This document shows positions 38,365 to 46,324 of a DNA stretch of 64,000 nucleotides, one piece after another. Under the pieces are notes generated by a model. It saw only the letters and a program-made list of their open reading frames with translations. It was not told where the DNA came from and did no database searches. Made by a program: the position numbers and the translations under genes. Origin of the DNA: DTHT01 sp037444625 (lineage in GTDB: Bacteria > Acidobacteriota > Terriglobia > Bryobacterales > Bryobacteraceae); NCBI GenBank assembly GCA_037444625.1, contig JBBIMA010000018.1:3756-67755 (forward strand), written 5' to 3'. The stretch's first letter is position 1; every line of letters begins with the position of its first letter.

Positions 38365-39924
38365 ATGCTTTGGCCCGCAATCTTCACCGTGGCGTGGACC
38401 CTGGCGGCGGCGCCCGTCCCGGCGGTCCATAACGTCCGGGATTACGGCGCCCGCGGCGACGGGCGCAGCAAAGACACGGCCGCCATCCAGAAGGCCCTGG
38501 ACGCCGCGGCCCGCCAGGGCGGCGGCGTGGTTCTGCTGCCCCCCGGCACCTACCTTTCCGGGACCCTGCACCTGCGCAGCCGCGTGGCCCTGGAGATCGC
38601 CGCCGGGGCCACGCTGGCCGCCAGTCCCGAGGCGGCCGACTTCGACAAGTACGAAGAGCTTCCCTTCAAACCGGTGGACGATCACGAGACCACCTACTTC
38701 CGCCACGCCCTGCTGGCCGGCGAGGACCTGGAGGACATCGCCCTCTACGGCGCGGGCGTGGTGGACGGCAACCGCTCCAAGCGCGGCGGACCCAAGCCCA
38801 TCGCCCTGAAGCGCTGCCGGCGCGTCTCCCTGCGCGGCCTCACCGTCCGCAATTCGCCCAACTACGCGGTCAGCCTGCTCGGTTGCGAGGACGTCGAGCT
38901 GGAGGGCCTCCGCATCCTGAATTCCTACTGCGACGGCATTGATCCGGATTGCTCGCGTTTCGTCCGCATCTCGAACTGCTACGTGGATTCCTGGGACGAC
39001 GCCATCGTGCTGAAGGCCAGCCAGGCGCTGGGCGAGCCCCGCCCCACCGAGCACGTCACCGTCACCAACTGCGTGCTGCGCACCAGTTGCAACCATTTCA
39101 AGCTGGGCACCGAGAGCCGGGGTGACTTCCGCAATATCGTCCTGTCGAATTGCGTGATGCTGAACCGGGAGGCGGGACGCCCGGCCACCAGCGCCATCGC
39201 CTTGGAATCAGTGGACGGGGCGCGCATCGAGCGCGTGGCGATCTCGAACGTGGCGGTCCAAGGGGCCCGCACGCCGATCTTCCTGCGCCTGGGCAACCGG
39301 GGGCGGGGCATGCAGCCGCCGGTCCCCGGCGCCCTACAGGACGTCTCGATCGCGAACGTCTCCGCCGCGGGCGGCGTGCTGGCCAGCTCGATCACAGGAC
39401 TGCCGGGCCATCCGGTTCGCAACATCAGCCTTTCCGATATCCGCATCGCCATGGCCGGCGGAGGCAAGTTCGCCGGAACCGAGGTCCCCGAGCATCCCGC
39501 CAAGTATCCCGAGGCCAGCATGTTCGGCGAACTGCCCGCGCACACCCTCTACGTGCGGCACGTCCAGGGACTCACCCTGCGCAACCTCAAGACCGGCTGG
39601 AGCCGTCCCGATGAGCGCCCCGCCCTGCTGTTGGACGACGTGCGCAGTTTCCAGATCCACGGCTTCCAGGCGGAGAGCGCCGCCGGTCCGCTGCCCCTCA
39701 TCTGGTTAAAAGATTCAGCCGGCGGGCTGCTGAGCGGATCCCGCCTCGCGGCGCCCCTGGCCCTGTTCCTGCGCGTCAGCGGCCGCGCCAGCGGGGACAT
39801 CAGCCTGGTGGGCAACGACCTGCGCCAGGCCCGTCGCCTGGTGGACCTGGAGGGCGGCGCCGACCCGTTCGCGGTCGCCTCGACCGCCAACCTGACGGCC
39901 GGGAAGATCCCGCCCATAGACTGA
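38365..39924 (+). CDS. Secreted GH28-type polygalacturonase-like enzyme
   Basis: 519 residues with a signal peptide (MLWPAIFTVAWTLAAAPVPA). A pectate-lyase-like N-terminal segment (VHNVRDYGARGDGRSKDTAAIQKAL, GGGVVLLPPGTY) leads into a right-handed parallel beta-helix. The active-site region has Asp190 and Asp193 (CDGIDPD), the Asp pair 211-212 (SWDDAIVLKA) and His244 (CNHFKLGTES), a variant of the GH28 DD, GHG and RIK pattern. It probably cleaves galacturonan or rhamnogalacturonan. The porin gene follows 18 bases later. Confidence 0.85.
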   Translation: MLWPAIFTVAWTLAAAPVPAVHNVRDYGARGDGRSKDTAAIQKALDAAARQGGGVVLLPPGTYLSGTLHLRSRVALEIAAGATLAASPEAADFDKYEELPFKPVDDHETTYFRHALLAGEDLEDIALYGAGVVDGNRSKRGGPKPIALKRCRRVSLRGLTVRNSPNYAVSLLGCEDVELEGLRILNSYCDGIDPDCSRFVRISNCYVDSWDDAIVLKASQALGEPRPTEHVTVTNCVLRTSCNHFKLGTESRGDFRNIVLSNCVMLNREAGRPATSAIALESVDGARIERVAISNVAVQGARTPIFLRLGNRGRGMQPPVPGALQDVSIANVSAAGGVLASSITGLPGHPVRNISLSDIRIAMAGGGKFAGTEVPEHPAKYPEASMFGELPAHTLYVRHVQGLTLRNLKTGWSRPDERPALLLDDVRSFQIHGFQAESAAGPLPLIWLKDSAGGLLSGSRLAAPLALFLRVSGRASGDISLVGNDLRQARRLVDLEGGADPFAVASTANLTAGKIPPID

Positions 39925-39942
39925 CCTCTGGGGGCACCCGAG

Positions 39943-41118
39943 TTGCGCCGCCTGCTTCCGCTGATGTTCGCCGCCTGCACCCCGCTCGTCCCCCAGGCCA
40001 TTCAGACGCCGGGCCTCCAGGAGTGGCGTTTCGGCGCCGGCATCCAGTTCACGGGCATTTACACCTACCGAACCTACGCCGACCTGGACGGCGACGGGCG
40101 CCTGGAGCCGGTGGACGATCGTTTCGACCTAGGCGCCCGCCGGGCCCGCTTCACCTTGAACGGCCGGATCCGCGAGGACCTGGATTTCCGGATCATTTTC
40201 TACTACGACAACATCGGGCGCGACCGCTTGACCGGCACTCGCGGCACCCCCAACGAGAGCAACGTGGGCATCTGGGACGCCTTCTGGAGCTGGCACGCCC
40301 ATTCCTCCTGGGCTCATGTCACCATCGGTTATTTCCGCCCTTAGATCGGCCGCGAACATCTCACCTCCGGTTTTCAGACTAACTCCAACATGGACAAACT
40401 CCCCACCCAAATTTACCTTCGCAACCACGTCATCGGACGCTCTAACGGAAGGGAAACCGGAATCAATTTGGGCGGATTGTATCTCGGCCGGGGTTGGAGC
40501 TTGAACTACAATGCAGGCTTTTTCGACACCAGTCACGAAAAGGTCACCGGCCAGGCTTACGGCGCCGCCCGCTGGTCGCCCCTATGGACCGCTCGCGCCG
40601 CCCTGACCCTGGGCGATCCCGAGATGAGCCACTACGGCCTCGACTACCAGATCAATTACTTCGGCCGGCGGCGGGGCATTACCGGAGCCTTCAATTACTC
40701 CCGGCAAGGCCGCACCAACGTCTTCCTTAAGAACGAACTGGCGGGTCTGGACCTGCTGGCTAACTACCGGAACCTGAATTTCGACGCCGAATGCGAGTGG
40801 ATGAGGCGCCGGCGCCCGGACGGCGCGCGCTATACCGATCGCGTATGGCACCTGCGGGCCGGTTACAACCTTCCGGCCCGGGGAACGTGGCTGGAGCCCG
40901 TGCTGGCCGTCATGCATTTCACAGGCGGCCCGCTCTCCCCCTGGGCCGACGGGCGCGACCGCCTGCTGGAGACGGGCCTGAACTGGTATGTCCGCCAGAC
41001 ACGGATCAAGTTCAACCTGCATTACACCCGCCAGCGGGGCCGGCCCCTCTCCAGCTACGATGACGGCAAGCTCCGGCGCGGCGACATGGTGGGACTCGGC
41101 ATCCAGTTCGTCTACTGA
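39943..41118 (+). pseudogene. Porin (OprO/OprP-like) interrupted by one in-frame TAG
   Basis: One reading frame spans 39943-41118 and is broken only by TAG at 40342-40344. Upstream part: TTG start, signal peptide MRRLLPLMFAACTPLVPQA, then beta strands (FDLGARRARFTLNGRIREDLDFRI, SSWAHVTIGYFRP). Right after the stop the same frame continues IGREHLTSGFQTNSNMDKLP, then barrel strands to a terminal VGLGIQFVY, the aromatic C-terminus of an outer-membrane porin. In this porin family the spot usually lies in a conserved F-x-P-x-x-x-E-x-x-x-S stretch; CAG to TAG would restore Gln. Either a recent pseudogene, read-through or a sequencing error. Confidence 0.8.
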
Positions 41119-41142
41119 AGCCGGGGCGCTGGGCAGGCCGGC

Positions 41143-41679
41143 TTATCGGGCCGCCGGCGCCGAGCGGACCAGAATCACCGAGCGCACCCGCGACACCGAA
41201 CCGGGCGGGCGCGCCACCCGAGCCCGGAGCAGGACCTGAACTCCCTGGGCGGCCCCCGGCAGCCATCCGAAACTGATCAACTCGGCGGGCGCAGGTTTCT
41301 CCCGATCCTCGGGAACCGCCTCCCAGCGCCCGAATTCCTCGGCGAGCGCCCCCAGGGTGAGCCCGGTTTGCGCCCTCAGAATCAGAGTCGCCCGGACCAC
41401 CGGCGCCTCGGGATCGTGGTCCGCCGCCAGGACCAACTCGGCCCGCTCGGCCTCCCCGGTCTTCCAGCTCAGCTCGGCCTGATTGGGCGGCTGCGGCCGC
41501 AGCTCCCCGCCGAAACGCTGCTGAAGCTCGCGGGAGCGGACCTCGCTTTGCCCCAGAGCGACCACCCACTGCCGAACCCACTGCGCGTTCATCGCCGATT
41601 CACTCCTTTGCCCGAGGCCCGCCGGTGGCGGCGCCGCCAGCACCGCCAAGGCCCCCATCCACCAACCGGCCTTCACCAT
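41143..41679 (-). CDS. Exported protein coupled to the zincin-like gene
   Basis: 178 residues. MVKAGWWMGALAVLAAPPPAGLGQ is a signal peptide. The mature part is alpha/beta with several strands (AELSWKTGEAERAELVLAADHD, PVVRATLILRAQTGLTLGALAEEFGRW, VQVLLRARVARPPG); no known motif. Its ATG sits in ATGGTGA, overlapping the stop of the upstream zincin-like gene by seven bases, so the two are made together. A periplasmic partner, inhibitor or immunity protein for that gene's product is possible, but only from context. Confidence 0.7.
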   Translation of the reverse strand: MVKAGWWMGALAVLAAPPPAGLGQRSESAMNAQWVRQWVVALGQSEVRSRELQQRFGGELRPQPPNQAELSWKTGEAERAELVLAADHDPEAPVVRATLILRAQTGLTLGALAEEFGRWEAVPEDREKPAPAELISFGWLPGAAQGVQVLLRARVARPPGSVSRVRSVILVRSAPAAR

Positions 41680-43022
41680 TTGTCGTCTATGATCTTCTCC
41701 AGGGCGAAGGCGTCCTTCTCCAAGGGCCGGTCCTTGTATGGCAAGCTGTACTGGCTCAGCGGCCCCTTGCCGTACTTGGCGTCGAACCACTCCTTGGCCT
41801 TCTGGTAGTTATCGCAGGGCGCGCCGGCGGCCTGCCCGGCCTGAGCCGCCGCGTCACTTACCGCCCCCTGAGCCTGCGCCGCCGCCTGCTCAAGCTGCGC
41901 CGCCGCACCCTTCACCGCGCCCTCAGCCTGCGAGGCCGCGTCTTTGGCCGCCTGCTCGGCCTGCGGCAAGTGACTCCCCAGGGCCTGCGCGACCTGCGGC
42001 AGCGGGTTCTTGGCCGCCTGCTCGGCCACCTCGGCCGGAATGTTCATGGCCTTGTGGGTCGCGCTCTCCAAGGTTCGCATGGCCTCGGCGGTGGCGCCCT
42101 CGGCCGCTCGGAACTGGGCCGCCTTGAAGTACTGCTCGATGTGCCGGCCCTCGTGCATCATGGTCTTGGCCAGTTCCTTCTGGTCGAACTCGCTCAGAGG
42201 GCTCTTCTCGAACAGATGGCCGTTAAAGACCATGCCCCAACCGGCGGCGTCGGCCATGCCGAACAGGGTGGGCGGGTCGTCCCAGCCGGCGGCCGCATCC
42301 ACGGACCGGCTGATGGTCGGCACGGGGATGCCCAGGTCCCTGAATTGCTTTTCCTGTAGCTTCTTGACCGCCTCGAAGCGCTCCTCCGGTTTGAGGTTGT
42401 CCCAGTTGTCGGCCACCTGGGACTTGAAGTCTTTGACGAAGCCTTCGATTTGGGCCGGATCGGCGAAGCCCTTGCCCATGCAAAGATCGTCGGCCTTGGC
42501 GGCCGTCTGCTTGCAGCCTTCGACGATAGCCCCCACCGGCTTGTTGCCGAAATTCTGGGCGGCGTCGGTCAGGGCCTTGCCGAGAGCCGCCGCCGAAGCG
42601 GCCAGTTGCTTTCCCGTGGCAGCCAGCGCTCCCTGGGCCTGGCCGAGCAAGTTCCTGCCTTCAGCCTCCAGCGCCCGCGCCCGCCCCAGCGCCTCGTCCG
42701 CCAGGCGGTTGACCCTGGCGCCGGCGTCTCTGAGCGCCGGATCGTTCAGGATCGAGGAGGCCCATCCCAGGGCCGCGTTCCGGTCGAAATCCCGGCCGAA
42801 GGCGGACATCACGTCGGCGTACTTGCAAATGTCGCGCTCGGCCAGGATCTGGTAAGAGCGCGCCTTCTGGATCGCCTCTTGGACGGCTTCTCGGACCGCC
42901 GCCTCGCCCAGGCCCGCATACTGCTCGGGGAAAAACTCGCGCAAATGCGAGCCCATCCGCTGCTGGAAATCCCGCTCGGCCGCCTGCGCCAATTGGGTCA
43001 TCTGCTCGGGTCGGATGTTCAT
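41673..43022 (-). CDS. Zincin-like metallopeptidase protein, possible effector
   Basis: 449 residues with no signal peptide. Residues 1-95 form a helical domain (MNIRPEQMTQLAQAAERDFQ; AERDICKYADVMSAFGRDFDRN) resembling segments I associate with hypothetical proteins of secretion-system loci. Residues 100-200 are Ala/Gln/Gly-rich helices. Residues 205-300 carry HEGRH at 290-294 followed by Gln297 (HExxHxxQ, as in DUF4157-type zincins), and RPLEKDAF with Glu435 could give the third zinc ligand. An Ala/Gln-rich insert (330-400) separates the two. TATAAT (43049-43054, minus) precedes it. No secretion system is in the window. Confidence 0.65.
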   Translation of the reverse strand: MNIRPEQMTQLAQAAERDFQQRMGSHLREFFPEQYAGLGEAAVREAVQEAIQKARSYQILAERDICKYADVMSAFGRDFDRNAALGWASSILNDPALRDAGARVNRLADEALGRARALEAEGRNLLGQAQGALAATGKQLAASAAALGKALTDAAQNFGNKPVGAIVEGCKQTAAKADDLCMGKGFADPAQIEGFVKDFKSQVADNWDNLKPEERFEAVKKLQEKQFRDLGIPVPTISRSVDAAAGWDDPPTLFGMADAAGWGMVFNGHLFEKSPLSEFDQKELAKTMMHEGRHIEQYFKAAQFRAAEGATAEAMRTLESATHKAMNIPAEVAEQAAKNPLPQVAQALGSHLPQAEQAAKDAASQAEGAVKGAAAQLEQAAAQAQGAVSDAAAQAGQAAGAPCDNYQKAKEWFDAKYGKGPLSQYSLPYKDRPLEKDAFALEKIIDDKW

Positions 43023-43115
43023 CGCGCCGCCCCTGCCGGTTCTGCGACATTATACACAACCGCCCGGGAGGACGCGTGCGCCCCGGGGGACCAGCCGGCC
43101 GGCGCCGCCTTGAAT

Positions 43116-43121
43116 TATGCT
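43116..43121 (+). promoter_or_regulatory. -10 element of the epimerase-like gene, leaderless type
   Basis: TATGCT at 43116-43121 ends seven bases before the ATG at 43129. The earlier in-frame ATG (43117) lies inside this hexamer and is unlikely to be used if this is the promoter. Confidence 0.45.
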
Positions 43122-43128
43122 GGGAGCC

Positions 43129-44205
43129 ATGGCCGAGACCATCTATCAGAACCGGCGCGCCGTGCAGTTGGAGAACGGGCTGTTGAGGGTCACCCTACTG
43201 GTCGAAGGCGGGCACGTGGCCGAAATCCGGGATCTGGCCGGCGGGGTGAATCCCTTGTGGACGCCGCCCTGGCCCTCGATCGAACCCTCCGGTTACGATC
43301 CCGACCGGCACCCGGAGTACGGCCGGAATGCCGAGAGCCGGCTGCTGGCCGGAATCATGGGCCACAACCTCTGTATGGATATCTTCGGCGGCCCCTCCGA
43401 GGAGGAAGCGGCCGCCGGTCTGCCCGTGCACGGGGAGGCCTCGGTGGCGCCCTACCGCGTGGAGGCGGCAGAGGGCGAGCTGAGGGCGGAGGCCGAGTTG
43501 CCCGAAGCGCGGCTGCGGCTGCAAAGGACGCTGCGCCTGGCGCCGGGGGCCCGCCTGGTGGAATTCACGGAAACGGTCGAAAATGTTTCCGCCACCGACC
43601 GCCCCATCGCCTGGACCCAGCACGTCACCCTCGGCCCTCCCTTCCTGGCCAAAGGCCGCACCCAGTTCCGCGCCTCCGCCACCCGCTCGAAGGTCTTCGA
43701 GTCCGCCTTCTGCCCGGCCGGCGACCACTTGCTGGCCGGCGCGGAGTTCGACTGGCCTTGGGCGCCCCTGCGGCAGGGCGGCCTCACCGACTTGCGCATC
43801 TTCACCGACGCCCCGGTCTCCGGCGCCTTAACAACCCACCTGATCGATCCGGCCCGGGAGCAGGCCTTATTCCTGGACTGGTCGCCTGAGTCCCGCCTGG
43901 CCTTCGGCTACGTCTGGAAACAGGCTGATTTTCCCTGGCTGGGCATCTGGGAGGAAAACCACAGCCGGCTGACTCCCCCTTGGAACGGGCGCACCCTCAC
44001 CCGCGGCATGGAGTTCGGCGTCTCCCCCATGCCCGAGACCCGGCGGGCAATGATCAGCCGGGGCAGCCTGTTCGGTGTCCCAGCCTACCGCTGGATTCCG
44101 GCCCGCAGCCGGGTGGAAGTCCGCTACTGCGCCTTCCTGATTCCCGCACCGGCCCTCCCGGAGGAGGCGGTCTGGGAGGGCGGCGATCGGCTGCGCCTGG
44201 AATGA
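43129..44205 (+). CDS. Aldose-1-epimerase-like (galactose mutarotase fold) protein
   Basis: 358 residues from the ATG at 43129. Alternating beta strands of the mutarotase-like sandwich: VQLENGLLRVTLLVEGGHVAEIRD, VEFTETVENVSATDRPIAWTQHVTLG, DLRIFTDAP, FPWLGIWEENHSR. TQHVTLGPP and the late Glu in WEENH could be the catalytic His and Glu positions. It probably binds or epimerises a sugar in the cytoplasm. Its substrate is unknown, and it lies near glycan-degrading genes. Confidence 0.7.
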   Translation: MAETIYQNRRAVQLENGLLRVTLLVEGGHVAEIRDLAGGVNPLWTPPWPSIEPSGYDPDRHPEYGRNAESRLLAGIMGHNLCMDIFGGPSEEEAAAGLPVHGEASVAPYRVEAAEGELRAEAELPEARLRLQRTLRLAPGARLVEFTETVENVSATDRPIAWTQHVTLGPPFLAKGRTQFRASATRSKVFESAFCPAGDHLLAGAEFDWPWAPLRQGGLTDLRIFTDAPVSGALTTHLIDPAREQALFLDWSPESRLAFGYVWKQADFPWLGIWEENHSRLTPPWNGRTLTRGMEFGVSPMPETRRAMISRGSLFGVPAYRWIPARSRVEVRYCAFLIPAPALPEEAVWEGGDRLRLE

Positions 44206-44232
44206 GCGGCCCCCGGCGCGGGAAACATTTGG

Positions 44233-44262
44233 TTGACGCGGCTTCCGCCCGGTCCCTACAAT
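44233..44262 (+). promoter_or_regulatory. Strong sigma70 promoter of tatA
   Basis: TTGACG (44233-44238), 18-base spacer, TACAAT (44257-44262). Transcription would begin near 44269, leaving a leader with AAGGAGG before the ATG at 44283. One of the best -35/-10 pairs in the window. Confidence 0.75.
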
Positions 44263-44282
44263 GAAGGGAGCAAGGAGGCCCT

Positions 44283-44453
44283 ATGCTGCGGTCAATTGGG
44301 TTGCCTGAGCTGCTCATCATCTTGGGCGTCGCCGTCCTGCTGTTCGGCGGCAAGAAGATTCCCGAGGTGGCCAAGGGCTTGGGCGAAGGCATTCGGAATT
44401 TCAAGACCGCCTTGAAAGGCGAAGAGAAGCCCGAAGAAAAAAAGCAGGCGTAG
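44283..44453 (+). CDS. tatA: Twin-arginine translocase subunit TatA/E
   Basis: 56 residues. One N-terminal membrane helix (GLPELLIILGVAVLLFGG), the hinge and amphipathic helix FGGKKIPEVAKGLGEGIRNFK typical of TatA, and a charged tail GEEKPEEKKQA. It forms the pore component that exports folded proteins; several exported enzymes in this window carry RR signals. AAGGAGG precedes the ATG and the promoter is strong. It is monocistronic, with no tatC next to it, and ends before a bidirectional terminator. Confidence 0.95.
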   Translation: MLRSIGLPELLIILGVAVLLFGGKKIPEVAKGLGEGIRNFKTALKGEEKPEEKKQA

Positions 44454-44636
44454 GCTTCCGGCGGCGGCTCGCACTTCGAGCCGCTCTGGATTCGGGTTCC
44501 CACCGATAGGTTCCCCGGGGCTGCGGCCCCGGCTCTCAGCCCTGCCGGCATCCAGCGGGCAGGGCCGTCCCGGCACCGGAAATCCCGGCTCAGCAAGAGA
44601 GGCGCCGGCAAGCAGGGCGCGCGCCCTCGCCCAACG

Positions 44637-44667
44637 AAAAACCCCGCGCCGGGGGCGCGGGGTTTTT
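44637..44667. terminator. Bidirectional intrinsic terminator
   Basis: A perfect 14-bp stem (44637-44650 with 44654-44667) with a three-base loop: five A, then CCCCGCGCC, mirrored to end in five T. It serves tatA on the plus strand and the HU gene on the minus strand. Confidence 0.9.
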
Positions 44668-44692
44668 CAGGCTTGGCTTTCCGCGCGTTGCG

Positions 44693-44998
44693 CTACTTCT
44701 TCTTGGGCGGAACGATGGCGTCCTTGACCGCCTTGGCGACCCGGAACTTGACCACTTTCTTGGCCGGGATCTTGATGGCTTCGCCGGTGGCGGGGTTGCG
44801 CCCGATGCGCGCCTTGCGCTCGGCACGCACCAGCTTGCCGATACCAGGCATCACGAACATGCCGCTCTTCTTGGTCTCCCGGACCGCGATGTCGGCGTAA
44901 GTCTCTAGAAACTGTTTGGCCACCTTGTTGGGTACGTCACAGGTGGTGGCGATTTCCCGGATCAGTTGCGTTTGCGTCATCCGCTTGACTTCAGCCAT
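44693..44998 (-). CDS. HU-family DNA-binding protein
   Basis: 101 residues from the ATG at 44998 (AGGAGG just before it). The HU/IHF fold is clear: TQTQLIREIATTCDVPNKVAKQFLETYADIA, then GKLVRAERKARIGRNPATGEAIKIPAKKVVKFRVAKAVKDAI with the DNA-minor-groove arm RNPATGE. A nucleoid protein that bends DNA. Expression is likely high: promoter at 45087-45115, ribosome binding site and terminator are all strong. It lies downstream of the tandem recA genes but has its own promoter. Confidence 0.95.
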   Translation of the reverse strand: MAEVKRMTQTQLIREIATTCDVPNKVAKQFLETYADIAVRETKKSGMFVMPGIGKLVRAERKARIGRNPATGEAIKIPAKKVVKFRVAKAVKDAIVPPKKK

Positions 44999-45086
44999 AA
45001 CCCTCCTTCTCGATTCTCCCGATTGAACCGTTGCGGCGGCGGGCCCGGGGGCGAAAGCCGCCGGCGACGACTTCAAATCGCTTTTC

Positions 45087-45115
45087 ATGATAAGGAAAGT
45101 CGGGCGCGAAGTAAA
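45087..45115 (-). promoter_or_regulatory. Promoter of the HU gene
   Basis: Minus strand TTTACT (45115-45110), 17-base spacer, TATCAT (45092-45087). It gives a leader of about 80 bases to the HU ATG at 44998. Confidence 0.6.
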
Positions 45116-45221
45116 GAGAAAAGTTGCACGAAACGCCCGATTTTCGGGCCTGCGGAAGCAGGCCGGCGCCCGGCAGGGCCGAAAACGCGCCCTCGGAACC
45201 ACCCGGCCCGGCCGGGCCCGT

Positions 45222-46259
45222 TCAGCAGGCGGCCGCCCGGGCCTGCTCGGCCGGCGGCGCCAGGCCCAGCAGCCGCCGCAGTTCCTCCTCCAGGCGCTCG
45301 CGCACCTCCCGGTGCTCCTTGAGAAACTGGCGGGCGTTTTCCCGCCCCTGGCCGATCCGCTCGCCGCGGTAGCTCAGCCAGGAGCCGCTCTTCTCGATCA
45401 GGTCGCGGCTCAGCCCGAGATCCAGCAGGTCGGCTTCCCGCGAGATCCCCTGGCCGTGGATCAGGTCGAACTCCGCTTCGCGGAAGGGCGCCGCCACCTT
45501 GTTCTTGACCACCCGGACCCGGGTCCGGCTGCCCACCACCCCGTCGTTCTCCTTCAGGCTGGCGGTGCGCCGCACATCCACCCGCACCGAGGCGTAGAAC
45601 TTCAAGGCTCGCCCCCCGGTGGTGGTTTCCGGATTGCCGAACATCACGCCGATCTTCTCCCGGATCTGGTTGATGAAAATCAGGCAGGTGTTAGTGCGCG
45701 AGACCGCTCCGGCCAGCTTGCGCAGCGCCTGGGACATCAGGCGCGCCTGGAGACCCACAAAGCTCTCGCCCATCTCTCCCTCCAGCTCGGCCTTGGGCAC
45801 CAGGGCCGCCACCGAATCAATCACGATTACGTCCAGAGCGCCGGAGGCCACCAGGGCGCCGGTGATCTCCAGCGCCTGCTCGCCGTAATCGGGCTGGGAA
45901 ACCAGCAGATTGTCGGTGTCCACCCCCAGGCTCCGGGCATAGACCGGATCCAGGGCGTGTTCGGCGTCAATGAAGGCGGCGGTGCCCCCCGCCTTCTGCG
46001 CCTCGGCGATCACCTGGAGCGCGATCGTGGTCTTGCCGGAAGCTTCCGGGCCGAAGATCTCCACGATCCGCCCCCGGGGAAAGCCTCCCACCCCCAGCGC
46101 GGCGTCCAGCGAAAGGGAGCCGCTGGAGATCACCGAGACCGGCAGGATGCTGTCGGAGCCCAGCCGCAGGACGGACCCCTTGCCGAACTGCTTTTCCATC
46201 TGGCTGAGCACCTGGTCAACGGCGCGCCGGCGTTCGTCGCCGGACGAGTTCCTGGACAT
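45222..46259 (-). CDS. recA: RecA recombinase, second copy
   Basis: 345 residues. All RecA motifs are intact: Walker A GPEASGKTT, FIDAEHALDP, Walker B DVIVIDSVAAL, loop L1 region EGEMGESFVG, loop L2 region FGNPETTTGGRALKFYAS. The C-terminal tail is short (PPAEQARAAAC) and not acidic. By eye it is well over 70 percent identical to the upstream recA. GGAGGG lies six bases before the ATG and there is no clear promoter in the 65-base gap, so it is probably cotranscribed with the first copy. Roles may be divided or redundant. Confidence 0.95.
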   Translation of the reverse strand: MSRNSSGDERRRAVDQVLSQMEKQFGKGSVLRLGSDSILPVSVISSGSLSLDAALGVGGFPRGRIVEIFGPEASGKTTIALQVIAEAQKAGGTAAFIDAEHALDPVYARSLGVDTDNLLVSQPDYGEQALEITGALVASGALDVIVIDSVAALVPKAELEGEMGESFVGLQARLMSQALRKLAGAVSRTNTCLIFINQIREKIGVMFGNPETTTGGRALKFYASVRVDVRRTASLKENDGVVGSRTRVRVVKNKVAAPFREAEFDLIHGQGISREADLLDLGLSRDLIEKSGSWLSYRGERIGQGRENARQFLKEHREVRERLEEELRRLLGLAPPAEQARAAAC

Positions 46260-46324
46260 AGAGCGCCCTCCGGAGCACTCTATTTGGTGGGTTCCGGCGG
46301 CGGTTGATCTCAGCCCAAAGCGAC

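Noticed and set aside
44454..44636. Possible small RNA between tatA and the terminator
   Set aside because: Some local stems are possible, but no known RNA family pattern or promoter was seen; more simply a 3' untranslated region.
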